Numbered from the stretch's first letter, positions 8,029-16,648 are shown. The stretch: DNA of 29,531 nt from an uncultured Oscillospiraceae bacterium (GCA_905193585.1 CAJJPG010000009.1:1-29531), one strand, 5' to 3'. Notes: generated by a model not told the origin, from the letters alone. A program made the numbers and translations.

Positions 8029-8664
8029 CTAGGAAAAATGGCTTAAAACCTGACTGCATATCTGCTTCATACCCTCTTTATCGGGGTGACCGTTCTGCTT
8101 GCTTATATTTTCAAGTTTAATATATTCTATTCCCTGCTTTTCACAGGCGGCTGTCAGTCCGTTTTTTATTTCAGGGTTTAGCTCGGTGTTTATTATTACC
8201 GCCGTCTGCGTTTTCGGCAGCACTTTTTTCACCCTGCAAAGCAAATAGCAAAACGCGGGCAGCACCTTTTTTAAATCCTCGTCTGTCCAGTTTTCCCACT
8301 GTATACTTCCCACTGGGGCGCCCGACCAGCTGTCGTTTGTGCCGCCGAAGATAATGAGCACCTCGGGCGGATTTTTTGCAAGCTCCGCCGCCGCTTTATC
8401 AAACCTGCCTATAAACGAGGTATCAGGGCAGTACGCGCCGTCGTATGTGGTATTGCATATTGTAGTGCCCGACCAGCTGTTGTTTAAAAGCAGCGGCATA
8501 CCGGTTTTGCTTATTAACATATGCCACCATGTTTCGGTTTTTTCGGTAACGTCGGTAGCGTCAGTCCCACCCGAAAAATACCATGCGGCAAAGCCCTCGG
8601 GTATGCAGCCCTCAAAGGTTGAGTAGCTATCCCCTATTATATAAAGCTTACCCTTTTTCAACAT
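8029..8664 (-). CDS. SGNH/GDSL-type hydrolase
   Basis: The protein has 211 residues. Block I is IIGDSYS with the nucleophile Ser13, block II NNSWSGTT (61-68) gives the oxyanion Gly, and block III is FGGTND (106-111). Block V is NGHPDKEGM with His193. The Asp that usually precedes this His (DGxHP or DGHP) is replaced here by Asn191/Gln190, so the triad may be a Ser-His dyad or use another acid. SGNH enzymes are esterases, lipases or carbohydrate deacetylases. There is no signal peptide, so it appears cytoplasmic. It lies 13 bases after mnmG and 9 before the exporter genes. The substrate is unknown. Confidence 0.85.
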   Translation of the reverse strand: MLKKGKLYIIGDSYSTFEGCIPEGFAAWYFSGGTDATDVTEKTETWWHMLISKTGMPLLLNNSWSGTTICNTTYDGAYCPDTSFIGRFDKAAAELAKNPPEVLIIFGGTNDSWSGAPVGSIQWENWTDEDLKKVLPAFCYLLCRVKKVLPKTQTAVIINTELNPEIKNGLTAACEKQGIEYIKLENISKQNGHPDKEGMKQICSQVLSHFS

Positions 8665-8677
8665 AAATTAAAACCCC

Positions 8678-10546
8678 TTATTTTGAAAGATATATAAGCA
8701 GCACCGAAACGTCCGCCGGGCTTACCCCCGAAATGCGCGAAGCCTGACCTATATCCGCCGGGCGCACCTTGTTGAGCTTTTCACGCGCCTCAAGCCTCAG
8801 GCCGTAAACGTCGTTATAGTCTATATTTTCGGGAATCTTCTTACCCTCAAGCCGCAGCATTTCGTTTACCTGCGCCTTTTGCCGCGCTATGTAGCCCTCG
8901 TACTTTATTTCCACCTCAACCTTTTCACGCACGCTGTGCGAAAGAGGGGGTCTTTCCTTATCAAACGGGGCTAACATATCATAGCTTACCTGCGGGCGCT
9001 TTATCAGCTCGGACAGGCGTATACCCGTACTAAGCGGCGCAGTGCCCGCGCTTTCAAGCAGAGCGTTTATTTCTTCACCGGGTGCTAAAAACACCGTGTT
9101 TAAGCGCCCGATTTCCGCATTTTTCTGCTCCTCGCGCTTTATATAGGCGGAATATGTGTCATCACTTACAAGCCCTAATTTATGCCCTATCGGCATTAAG
9201 CGCTCGTCGGCGTTATCCTGCCGCAAAAGCAGCCTGTACTCGCTGCGCGAGGTCATCATACGGTAGGGGTCTGAGCAGCCCTTGGTTACAAGGTCGTCTA
9301 TCAGCGTTCCTATATAAGATGAAGCGCGTGAAAGCACAAGCGGCTCTTCCCCCTTGACCTTTAACGCCGCGTTTATTCCCGCAACAAGCCCCTGCGCCGC
9401 CGCCTCCTCGTAGCCCGAAGAACCGTTAAACTGCCCCGCGCCGTAAAGCCCGGGGTAATTCTTCATTTCAAGAGTTGCCCGCATTGCAAGCGGGTCTATG
9501 CAATCATATTCAATAGCATAGGCGTTGCGTATTATTTTAACGTTTTTAAGGCAGGGAACGGTTTTGTAAAGCGCAGTCTGCACCTCTTCCGGAAGTGATG
9601 AGGAAAGCCCCTGCAAATACATTTCCTCGGTTTCGGCGCCGCACGGCTCAATGAAAAACTGGTGACGCTTTTTATCCGCAAAGCGGACAATTTTATCCTC
9701 GATACTCGGGCAGTAGCGCGGGCCTACCCCCTCAATAACGCCCGCATACAGCGGCGAGCGGTTTATATTTTCAAGTATTACCCGCTTTGTTTCATCGTTT
9801 GTATACGCCATATGGCAAACAACGGTGTTTTCAGGCGGGGTATTTGTTGAAAAGCTGAAGGGCGTAACCGTTTCGTCGCCCTCCTGCACCTCGGTGTTTG
9901 AAAAATCAATACTGCTTTTAAGCACGCGCGCGGGCGTTCCCGTTTTAAAGCGGCGCAGCGGAAGCCCCAGCTTTTTAAGCGCAAAGCTTAAATCGGTCGC
10001 GGGGAAATTGCCGTCGGGACCCGACGGGTAGTTTACCTCGCCCACATATACCCTGCCCGCAAGAAACGTTCCCGTTGCAAGAATTACCGTGCGGCAGGAA
10101 AAATCCGCGCCCAGCTTTGTTATGCAGTGCCATATGCCGTTCTCTGAATATATATCGGTTATCTCGCATTGCTTAACGTCAAGATTTGCCTGTAATTCAA
10201 CCGTGTGCTTCATATAGCCGCTGTAAGCGCGGCGGTCAATCTGTGCGCGCAGAGAGTGCACCGCAGGGCCTTTGCCGCGGTTGAGCATACGGCTTTGCAA
10301 CGTGTTTTTATCAGCCGCCCTGCCCATTTCGCCGCCCAGCGCGTCAATTTCCCTTACAAGGTGACCCTTTGCGGTGCCCCCGATTGAGGGGTTGCAGGGC
10401 ATATTGCCTATCCAATCAACGCTTATTGTAAACATAATTGCTTTGCAGCCGAGCCGAGCCGCCGCGAGAGCCGCCTCAATTCCGGCGTGACCCCCGCCTA
10501 TAACCGCAACGTCATATTCTCCTGCGGCATATTTTTTTATACACAA
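8678..10546 (-). CDS. mnmG: tRNA uridine-5-carboxymethylaminomethyl modification enzyme MnmG (GidA)
   Basis: The protein has 622 residues, the normal length. The N-terminal dinucleotide-binding motif VAVIGGGHAGIEAALAAARLG (about 13-33) binds FAD. The family hallmarks NPSIGGTAKGHLVREIDALGG, PRYCPSIEDK, EYDCIDP and GQFNGSSGYEEAAAQG are present, as are the TSRSEYRLLLRQDNAD and C-terminal helical regions. With MnmE it adds the carboxymethylaminomethyl (or aminomethyl) group to U34 of certain tRNAs, using FAD, GTP and a folate one-carbon unit. No mnmE is in the window. The start is a TTG at 10546 with AAGGAG nine bases upstream; no in-frame ATG is better placed. It lies 13 bases after the helicase loader gene. 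In many Firmicutes it is followed by rsmG, which here is about 15 kb away. Confidence 0.97.
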   Translation of the reverse strand: MCIKKYAAGEYDVAVIGGGHAGIEAALAAARLGCKAIMFTISVDWIGNMPCNPSIGGTAKGHLVREIDALGGEMGRAADKNTLQSRMLNRGKGPAVHSLRAQIDRRAYSGYMKHTVELQANLDVKQCEITDIYSENGIWHCITKLGADFSCRTVILATGTFLAGRVYVGEVNYPSGPDGNFPATDLSFALKKLGLPLRRFKTGTPARVLKSSIDFSNTEVQEGDETVTPFSFSTNTPPENTVVCHMAYTNDETKRVILENINRSPLYAGVIEGVGPRYCPSIEDKIVRFADKKRHQFFIEPCGAETEEMYLQGLSSSLPEEVQTALYKTVPCLKNVKIIRNAYAIEYDCIDPLAMRATLEMKNYPGLYGAGQFNGSSGYEEAAAQGLVAGINAALKVKGEEPLVLSRASSYIGTLIDDLVTKGCSDPYRMMTSRSEYRLLLRQDNADERLMPIGHKLGLVSDDTYSAYIKREEQKNAEIGRLNTVFLAPGEEINALLESAGTAPLSTGIRLSELIKRPQVSYDMLAPFDKERPPLSHSVREKVEVEIKYEGYIARQKAQVNEMLRLEGKKIPENIDYNDVYGLRLEAREKLNKVRPADIGQASRISGVSPADVSVLLIYLSK

Positions 10547-10559
10547 AAGTTATTACTCC

Positions 10560-11522
10560 TTATTTACCCATTTTTTCAACAGCCTTTTGCTGCCGTATAT
10601 CGGGGCCTATAAATTTATACGCGTCAAAGCTGCCTATAAGCCGCGAGGATATTCTCGGCGTATAGCGCGCTTCGATTTCCTTCATTGTAAGGTTGGTGTT
10701 TATCACGGTAGGGCGGTTTGCAAGCAGACGCGTATTAACAAGGTTATATAGCGCCGATTTTGAAAAGGACGTAGCCATTTCCGCGCCCAAGTCGTCTATT
10801 ACAAGCAGATCGCTTTTTATCATAGCGTCGTATGCTCCGCGGTTTTCACCTGTGAATTTTTCCTTTTCTATTTGCGAAAAAAGATTTTCCGCCGCACCGT
10901 AAACCGGAATAAAGCCCCTTTCTATAACCTCGCCTACAAGCGCTAAGGTCAGGTGAGTTTTGCCAAGCCCCGCGCTGCCCATAAATAAAAGATTACCCGA
11001 GGTTTTCGGGTCAAATTTAAGCGCGTATTCTCGGCAGGCCTTTAATATAGCCGTCATTCTTCGGCGCGGGTTGCCCTCTTTTGTATCCTTATCGGGATAA
11101 TATTTTAAATCAAAATTATCAAAACGAGATGTGCCGAGCGGCATTTCCTCGCTCATTTCTTCGGCAATAAACGCTGACACCAAGTGCTTTACGCAGTCGC
11201 ATATCTTACCGCCGGCATAGCCCGTATCCGAGCAGAGCGGGCAATCGTACTTTATATCCTGTACTCCGAATTTATCGAGCAGCACCCGTTTTTCGCGTGA
11301 GAGTGCTTCGGATCGCTTTTTAAGGTCGGTAACATCCCCGCCCGACAGCGCAGCAATAGCGAGCGACGCGCCTATAGCCGATAACGAGCGGTCAATTTCG
11401 GTAAGCCGAGGTTCAGCATTATATGCCGCCGCAATTGCCGAGCTTCGCAGCGCCTTTTTTTCATTCAGTGCGTTTTTTTTAGCCTCAAACGCTTTTTTGT
11501 ATATATCCTCTTTAATAATCAT
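10560..11522 (-). CDS. DnaC/DnaI-type replicative helicase loader (AAA+ ATPase)
   Basis: The protein has 320 residues. The N-terminal helical part (1-85) is followed by a zinc-binding cluster Cys94-x2-Cys97...Cys108-x-Cys110, as seen in Bacillus DnaI. The AAA+ domain has Walker A GSAGLGKT (182-189), Walker B LLVIDD (239-244), sensor I in TVINTNL (about 272-278) and an arginine-finger region RYTPRISSRL (286-295). The role is loading of the replicative DnaB/DnaC helicase at origins and during restart. The preceding gene encodes a DnaD-domain protein and its TGA lies in the Shine-Dalgarno region of this gene, so the two primosome genes form a pair, as is common in Clostridia. Confidence 0.92.
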   Translation of the reverse strand: MIIKEDIYKKAFEAKKNALNEKKALRSSAIAAAYNAEPRLTEIDRSLSAIGASLAIAALSGGDVTDLKKRSEALSREKRVLLDKFGVQDIKYDCPLCSDTGYAGGKICDCVKHLVSAFIAEEMSEEMPLGTSRFDNFDLKYYPDKDTKEGNPRRRMTAILKACREYALKFDPKTSGNLLFMGSAGLGKTHLTLALVGEVIERGFIPVYGAAENLFSQIEKEKFTGENRGAYDAMIKSDLLVIDDLGAEMATSFSKSALYNLVNTRLLANRPTVINTNLTMKEIEARYTPRISSRLIGSFDAYKFIGPDIRQQKAVEKMGK

Positions 11523-11534
11523 TCCGTATTACCC

Positions 11535-12443
11535 TCAGTCGCTGTTAAGCATTTTTTCAAAAAGGTCTATATCATATGCGGCAAAGCTTTCCTTTTCTCC
11601 GCCGCTGTTTTTCTTTTCTTCAATATCATCGGGCGTTTTGTAGCCCTTTTCGTGCCAGTTTTCCAATATTTTGGAAACATATTTCATATCAAATTTCGAT
11701 ATACCGTCCACACAGGCGTTATATGCCGCCGTGAGCATCTCGCGGGACATTTTCCAATCATCAACCCACATAAGCGAAAGTTTTAATTCGTTTTTGCTGG
11801 CTTTTCGCTTTTCAAGCCCGAAAGCGGAGCAAACTATGCCCCACGCCTGCTCACTCATGGCCATTTTATTAAGCTCCCTATCGGCTTCGGCTATTGTGTC
11901 AATCCCGCGGTTTACCCAGTCGGTCGCGGTGGATTCAATAAAGCTGATTCGCGCCTTGCCGTGCGCTGCGGCATACTGCACTATCATAAGTATAAGCGAA
12001 ACATCCAGCCCCAAATCGTCATAAAGCCAAACAAGCGTGCTTGTTTCGTTTGTTTTTAAATTTCTGCCGAGCTTCATTTGCGTTTCGGTAAGCAGGTAGC
12101 GTATTTTTTCATCCTCTGCGCCGCGCCGCGCAACGTCCGCGCGGTCGGGCTTGGCATTTTGCTTTACGGCGGGGGCTTTCACTTCCGCTTTTTCTGCGGG
12201 CTTTCCGTCGGGCATAAGTATTCCCGCGCCCTCCCAGTAAAGCAGCGCTTCCGCCACATCATATTCCGAAAGCCCCGTGGCGGCGGCAATCTCGGCGTTA
12301 TTCGGGTTTACCGACATATTCCTCATAATATAAAGCAGCACCTTTATATGCTCGCCGCGCGCAAGTTTTAAGTGCTTGTCCGCAACGGCGGCGGGCACTG
12401 TGAAAACGGCGGAAAACGCCTTTGGATTTATAAGGTAACTCAT
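11535..12443 (-). CDS. DnaD-domain primosome protein
   Basis: The protein has 302 residues. The N-terminal part (about 1-80) looks like a winged helix: LKLARGEHIKVLLYIMRN, then NNAEIAAATGLSEYDVAEAL and LLYWEGAGIL. A charged linker (about 82-110) follows. There are then two successive DnaD/DnaB_2-like helical repeats (about 115-190 and 195-270), the second ending in KYVSKILENWHEKGYKT, the hallmark of the DnaD domain (YxxxILxxWxxxG). It likely helps open DNA and recruit the helicase loader encoded just downstream. Its ATG overlaps the stop of the PII-like gene by four bases (ATGA), so translation is coupled to that gene. Confidence 0.9.
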   Translation of the reverse strand: MSYLINPKAFSAVFTVPAAVADKHLKLARGEHIKVLLYIMRNMSVNPNNAEIAAATGLSEYDVAEALLYWEGAGILMPDGKPAEKAEVKAPAVKQNAKPDRADVARRGAEDEKIRYLLTETQMKLGRNLKTNETSTLVWLYDDLGLDVSLILMIVQYAAAHGKARISFIESTATDWVNRGIDTIAEADRELNKMAMSEQAWGIVCSAFGLEKRKASKNELKLSLMWVDDWKMSREMLTAAYNACVDGISKFDMKYVSKILENWHEKGYKTPDDIEEKKNSGGEKESFAAYDIDLFEKMLNSD

Positions 12444-13117
12444 TTTTCTTCACCGCTTGTATCTTCAAACATTCCAAATCCCGCAACCTCGCTTGCAGGC
12501 AGCGAAAAAACTATCGCTCCCGCCTCGGTAGAGGGTCCCGCGTTTTCAATTATCGCGCGCATAATATCGGATTTCTGCAAAGCCCTTGAAACTATTAAAA
12601 TAACTTCCTTTTCATAGGCTATCGAAACATTGTAAAAAGCCTTTTCTTCTTTGCCGCCCGTGCCTTTGCCGTGCAGCACGGTGCCGCCCGCCGCACCCGC
12701 GGCTCTCGCGGCGTTCATAACAAGGTCGGTTCTTCCCTCGTTCGCTATTGCCACAATAAGCTCGTAATTGTAAGACATTTGCGGGGTATATTTTTCCGCA
12801 TTCCCGCCGCTTAAAAATTCCAAGGTTTTTCCCCCTCCCACGCTTTTAATCGGCACGGCAACCGTTATTCCGTGCCCGGGTACGCCTATAAACATACGGT
12901 TTCGCTGTTCTTTTATAAGTCTTTTGGTTTTTTCTCTGTCGGCAACGGTTATAAACACGCGTTTCTCGGTGCTTTCTATTCCCAGAATATCAAGCATACT
13001 CTGAACCGCCGTTCCCCTGCCGTACAGCTTAATGCTCAACGGTAAGCACAGCTCTGAGCAAATATCGCCGAAAACCGCCGCAGCCTCGGGGCGGCAAACA
13101 GAAATAATATAATTCAT
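12440..13117 (-). CDS. Tandem PII-like (nitrogen regulator superfamily) protein
   Basis: The start at 13117 gives 225 residues; GGGAGGG nine bases upstream fits, whereas the upstream in-frame ATG at 13135 precedes that site. Two PII-like ferredoxin folds are seen. Residues 1-95 begin MNYIISVCRPEAAAVFGDIC and include FITVADREKTKRLIKE. Residues 115-220 contain LIVAIANEGRTDLVMNAARA and GGTVLHGKGTG, followed by EKEVILIVSRALQKSDIMRAI; the second copy is the more typical. PII proteins bind nucleotides and control a membrane transporter or an enzyme. The gene lies five bases after a DUF1538 membrane protein, its obvious candidate target, and overlaps the DnaD-domain gene by four bases. The ligand is not known from sequence. 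Confidence 0.82.
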   Translation of the reverse strand: MNYIISVCRPEAAAVFGDICSELCLPLSIKLYGRGTAVQSMLDILGIESTEKRVFITVADREKTKRLIKEQRNRMFIGVPGHGITVAVPIKSVGGGKTLEFLSGGNAEKYTPQMSYNYELIVAIANEGRTDLVMNAARAAGAAGGTVLHGKGTGGKEEKAFYNVSIAYEKEVILIVSRALQKSDIMRAIIENAGPSTEAGAIVFSLPASEVAGFGMFEDTSGEEK

Positions 13118-13122
13118 ATTTC

Positions 13123-14655
13123 TTATCCCTCCCAAAGCTCAACAATATCGAAGTCGCCGTATTCCTCGCGCGTTTCCTCCGTAACCGCTTCGCGCTTTTT
13201 ATATATAATCCCCACCGCCTGAATGGATATAAGCGGCACCATTGCCACCATTGCCACCACGCCGAAAGCGTCGCTTAATATATTGCCGCCCGTAGTGCCT
13301 GCCGCGCCTATAAAGAATTGCAGCATAAACGTAGCCGTCATAGGGCCTGAAGCCACACCGCCCGAGTCAAAGGCGATAGCCGTGTAAATATCAGGCACAA
13401 AAAACGAAAGAATTAAGGCTATGACATAGCCCGGCAGTAAGAACCAAAGCACCGAAATACCGGTTATTACCCTTATCATTGAAATTCCCATTGCAACCGA
13501 AACGGCAAACGAAAGGCTTAATTTTATGGCTTTACCGGGAATAGCGCCCGCGCTTACCTCTTCAATCTGCTTTTCAAGCACCGCAACGGCAGGCTCGGCT
13601 GATATTATAAACCACCCGAAAGCCATAGCCAGCGGCAAGGCGAAAACCGCCGCTTTGCCGCTCATAAGCTCGCTGCCCAAAACCGTGCCGAGGGGCGAAA
13701 AGCCCACGTTTACGCCCGTTAAGAAAAGCACCAGCCCCGCATATGTATAAAGTATGCCGAAGCAAATTCTTATAAAACTGCGGCGGGTAAGCTTTAGGGA
13801 TAAAAGGTTGAATATAACAAAAACCGCCGCAATAGGCAAAAGCGAGACCGCCGTTTCAAGCAGAGTGTGCGGCAGCGAGCGCAGATATGCGCCCCCTATA
13901 TGCGCGGTATCGGTAAACTGCGCAGCGGCAATATCCGCCTCCGCATTTTCCGCAGGATAAAAAAGTCCTAAAAGCATTACCGCGATTATAGGGCCTATGG
14001 AGCATAACGCCACCAGCCCGAAGCTGTCCGCCTCGGCTTTTTTATCACTTCGTATGTTTGAAACGCCTATACCGAGCGCCAGTATAAACGGCACGGTCAT
14101 AGGCCCTGTGGTCACGCCGCCCGAATCAAAGGCTATGCTTAAAAAATCGGCGTCGGTAAAAGCGGCAAGCGCAAACACCGCCGCGTAAAACACTATAAGC
14201 AAACGGCGCAGGTTTATGCCCGTTATAATGCGCAGCATACACACGGTGAGAAAAAAGCCCACGCCTATGCCCACGGTTACAAGCAGCACCGCGCTGTTTA
14301 TATGCGGCACTGTGGCAGCTAACACCTGTAAATCGGGCTCGGCAACCGTAACCGCAAAACCTAAAATAAAGGCGACGGGCAAAATAAGCCCCAAGCGCCG
14401 CGTTTTGGTAAGCGCAGTGCCCACCTTTGTGCCAATGGGCACCATTGAAATATCGGCGCCGAGAGAGAAAAGCCCTATTCCCAATATTACAAACACCGTG
14501 CCTGTTAAAAAGCTCAGCATTATATCGGTTCCAACCGGCAAAACGCAAAAGCAGAGCGAAACGACAATAAGGACTATGGGAAACACGCTTCGCGCGGCCT
14601 CCCTTATTTTCTCCGTTATGGCGGTTTTGTCCTTAAAAATCGCTGCTCTGCTCAT
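13123..14655 (-). CDS. DUF1538 membrane protein with internal duplication
   Basis: The protein has 510 residues, with about 12 hydrophobic segments. Two homologous halves are evident. AFDSGGVTTGPMT at 175-187 and AFDSGGVASGPMT at 428-440 are the DUF1538 signatures; they are preceded by matching VAEPDLQVLA (104-113) and SAEPAVAVLE (352-361), an offset of about 250 residues. Each half also holds an RIITGI/RVITGI segment. The duplicated, likely inverted-repeat-free architecture is typical of transporters, but no transport substrate has been shown for this family to my knowledge. The gene lies 19 bases after proS, and the tandem PII-like gene follows within five bases, which suggests that the PII-like protein gates it. 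Confidence 0.88.
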   Translation of the reverse strand: MSRAAIFKDKTAITEKIREAARSVFPIVLIVVSLCFCVLPVGTDIMLSFLTGTVFVILGIGLFSLGADISMVPIGTKVGTALTKTRRLGLILPVAFILGFAVTVAEPDLQVLAATVPHINSAVLLVTVGIGVGFFLTVCMLRIITGINLRRLLIVFYAAVFALAAFTDADFLSIAFDSGGVTTGPMTVPFILALGIGVSNIRSDKKAEADSFGLVALCSIGPIIAVMLLGLFYPAENAEADIAAAQFTDTAHIGGAYLRSLPHTLLETAVSLLPIAAVFVIFNLLSLKLTRRSFIRICFGILYTYAGLVLFLTGVNVGFSPLGTVLGSELMSGKAAVFALPLAMAFGWFIISAEPAVAVLEKQIEEVSAGAIPGKAIKLSLSFAVSVAMGISMIRVITGISVLWFLLPGYVIALILSFFVPDIYTAIAFDSGGVASGPMTATFMLQFFIGAAGTTGGNILSDAFGVVAMVAMVPLISIQAVGIIYKKREAVTEETREEYGDFDIVELWEG

Positions 14656-14674
14656 AATTCATCCTATTCCGAAT

Positions 14675-16108
14675 TTAATATGCCTTACCCCAATACAGCA
14701 TATGCTTTGCCTCCTTGCCGCAGCACACACATTTTCCGTCAATATGCTCCTGCTCAAACGGAATACAGCGCGAGGTTATTCCCGCGTACTCCTTAAGCTT
14801 ATCCTCGCACTCGCGGTCGCCGCACCACATAGCCTTTATAAAGCCGGGCTTTGTATCGGCTATTTCCTTAATTTCTTCAAGGTTATGCGCCTCAAAGGTC
14901 ATTGCCGCGCGGCGGGCAAGCGCCTTGTTGTAAAGTCCGTCGTGTACCGCCTTTAAAAGCTCGGGTATTTTTGTTTCAAGCTCGCCAAGGTTTACAACCG
15001 TCTTTTCGCCGTTATCGCGGCGAACAACAACGCACTGATTGTTTTCAATATCCTTAGGTCCTAGTTCCACGCGCAGCGGAACGCCCTTCATTTCGTATTC
15101 GGCAAATTTCCAGCCGGGCGACTGCTCGCCCAAATCTATTTTGGCGCGGCAAATCTTGCTCATACGGGCGTATACCTCGTTCGCTTTATCAAGCACGCCA
15201 TCCTTGTGGGTTGCAATCGGTATTAAAACCGCCTGTATCGGCGCAATGGCGGGTGGCAGTACCAAGCCGTTATCATCACCGTGGGTCATAATTATAGCGC
15301 CTATAAGACGTGTTGAAGAACCCCAAGAGGTTTCAAACGGGGTTACGGGGTTGTTGTTTTTATCGGTATACTCTATTCCGAAAGCGCGGGCAAATCCGTC
15401 GCCGAAATAGTGCGAGGTTCCGCTTTGCAGCGCCTTGCCGTCGTGCATGAGCGCCTCTATTGTGTATGTAGCCTCCGCTCCCGCAAAGCGCTCCTTTGCG
15501 GTCTTTTCGCCCTTTACAACCGGTATGGCAAGCGATTCCTCGGCAAAGCGGGCGTAAACGTTGAGCATACGTATTGTTTCTTCTTTTGCTTCCTCTGCGG
15601 TTGCATGCAGGGTGTGCCCCTCCTGCCAGAGAAACTCGCGTGAGCGCAGGAACGGGCGGGTGGTCTTTTCCCAGCGCACAACGCTGCACCACTGGTTGTA
15701 TAATTTTGGCAGATCCCTGTAGGAATGAACAATATTCTTAAAATGGTCACAGAAAAGGGTTTCGGAAGTCGGACGAACGCAAAGCCTTTCTTCAAGCTCC
15801 TCATCACCGCCGTGGGTAACCCACGCAACCTCGGGGGCAAAGCCCTCAACGTGATCCTTTTCCTTTTGCAGCAGGCTTTCGGGTATAAACATAGGCATAT
15901 AAACGTTTTCGTGCCCTGTTTCCTTAAACATACCGTCAACAATATGCTGAATATTTTCCCAAATCGCATAGCCGTACGGGCGGATTATCATACACCCCTT
16001 TACAGAGGAATAGTCAATTAAGTCCGCTTTCAGCACAACATCCGTGTACCATTTTGCAAAATCCTCGTCCATTGAGGTTATGGATTTTACGAGTTTTTCT
16101 TTAGCCAT
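14675..16108 (-). CDS. proS: Prolyl-tRNA synthetase, archaeal/eukaryal-type
   Basis: From the ATG at 16108 the product is 477 residues, right for the short ProS type that lacks the bacterial editing insertion. Class II motifs are present: [10 protein letters not shown] near motif 1, then [30 protein letters not shown] (motif 2) and a motif 3 region [17 protein letters not shown]. An anticodon-binding domain follows, then a C-terminal zinc-like region with Cys at CGDREC and CVCC, and the characteristic ending YWGKAY. It charges tRNA-Pro. The frame is open upstream to 16180, but that region overlaps the promoter -10 at 16169-16174, so 16108 is the start. The Shine-Dalgarno sits unusually far upstream across a hairpin (see 16109-16140). 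Confidence 0.96.
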   Translation of the reverse strand: MAKEKLVKSITSMDEDFAKWYTDVVLKADLIDYSSVKGCMIIRPYGYAIWENIQHIVDGMFKETGHENVYMPMFIPESLLQKEKDHVEGFAPEVAWVTHGGDEELEERLCVRPTSETLFCDHFKNIVHSYRDLPKLYNQWCSVVRWEKTTRPFLRSREFLWQEGHTLHATAEEAKEETIRMLNVYARFAEESLAIPVVKGEKTAKERFAGAEATYTIEALMHDGKALQSGTSHYFGDGFARAFGIEYTDKNNNPVTPFETSWGSSTRLIGAIIMTHGDDNGLVLPPAIAPIQAVLIPIATHKDGVLDKANEVYARMSKICRAKIDLGEQSPGWKFAEYEMKGVPLRVELGPKDIENNQCVVVRRDNGEKTVVNLGELETKIPELLKAVHDGLYNKALARRAAMTFEAHNLEEIKEIADTKPGFIKAMWCGDRECEDKLKEYAGITSRCIPFEQEHIDGKCVCCGKEAKHMLYWGKAY

Positions 16109-16140
16109 ATAAGGGAGCGCAGCGGCGCTCTTCCCCACCT
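16109..16140 (-). promoter_or_regulatory. Hairpin between the proS Shine-Dalgarno and start codon
   Basis: On the minus strand the only good ribosome-binding site is AGGTGGGG at 16133-16140, 24 bases before the ATG. Within those 24 bases lies a perfect hairpin, GAGCGC-CGCT-GCGCTC (16115-16130). If folded, it leaves eight bases between the Shine-Dalgarno and the ATG, an ideal spacing. Folding could therefore decide whether the ribosome can initiate. Confidence 0.6.
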
Positions 16141-16168
16141 TTCGTCGAGAAATGTATAATCGCATTAT

Positions 16169-16197
16169 ATTATAAACCAAAAAGCGCTGCTTTGCAA
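16169..16197 (-). promoter_or_regulatory. Promoter of proS and the long minus-strand block
   Basis: On the minus strand TTGCAA (16192-16197), 17 bases, and a perfect TATAAT (16169-16174). The leader to the proS ATG would be about 55 bases, too short for a T-box. Confidence 0.75.
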
Positions 16198-16257
16198 CAG
16201 TTTTTACCCGCTTTTCCTATTATCGGTATATTTTTTTAAAAAAAGTATAAAAATATA

Positions 16258-16286
16258 TTGACAAACGCGCCGCAAGAACATATTAT
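16258..16286 (+). promoter_or_regulatory. Promoter of acpP
   Basis: A perfect TTGACA at 16258-16263, a 17-base spacer and TATTAT at 16281-16286. It is the best -35 element in the window and fits a highly expressed gene. A leader of about 75 bases follows and contains a small hairpin, GGGC-TTCA-GCCC, before the Shine-Dalgarno. Confidence 0.85.
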
Positions 16287-16367
16287 TTGTTTAGTGTATT
16301 GCCGTTGCATTTTTAAAAAGCAGTGGTTCGGGCTTCAGCCCTTAAAATTTTCAGGAGGCAATTTGTT

Positions 16368-16598
16368 ATGGTATTTGAAAAAATTAAAGAAATATTGGCG
16401 GAACAGCTTGACGCAGACGCGGAAGAAATGACTATGGACACCAAAATAGCCGAGGATCTTGACGCCGACAGCCTTGACGTTGTTGAACTGCTCATGTCTA
16501 TTGAGGATGAATTCGACGTTAAAATTCCCGACGAAGAGATTGAAAACTTCAAAACCATAGGCGACGTGGTAGAATACATTCAGAACAATATGCAGTAA
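16368..16598 (+). CDS. acpP: Acyl carrier protein
   Basis: The product has 76 residues from the ATG at 16368, preceded by AGGAGG at 16353-16358 with nine bases of spacing. The open frame extends to 16323, but the Shine-Dalgarno fixes the start. The protein is very acidic and alpha-helical, and carries DADSLD with Ser35 as the 4'-phosphopantetheine attachment site. It carries the growing acyl chain in type II fatty acid synthesis. Here it stands alone, divergent from proS and ending at its own terminator, without the usual plsX-fabD-fabG neighbours. Confidence 0.97.
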   Translation: MVFEKIKEILAEQLDADAEEMTMDTKIAEDLDADSLDVVELLMSIEDEFDVKIPDEEIENFKTIGDVVEYIQNNMQ

Positions 16599-16615
16599 TT
16601 TAAAAAACGCAAACA

Positions 16616-16648
16616 GCGGGAGCACGAAACGGTGCCCCCGCATTTTTT
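16616..16648 (+). terminator. Rho-independent terminator of acpP
   Basis: GCGGGAGCAC (16616-16625) pairs with GTGCCCCCGC (16632-16641) with a single A:C mismatch and a GAAACG loop, followed by TTTTTT. It lies 17 bases past the acpP stop. Confidence 0.85.

Noticed and set aside
14216..14956. Open frame of 246 codons on the plus strand
   Set aside because: Antisense to the DUF1538 gene and the end of proS; composition typical of a shadow frame.
16109..16200. T-box riboswitch before proS
   Set aside because: The predicted leader is only about 55 bases, with no specifier loop or T-box sequence.
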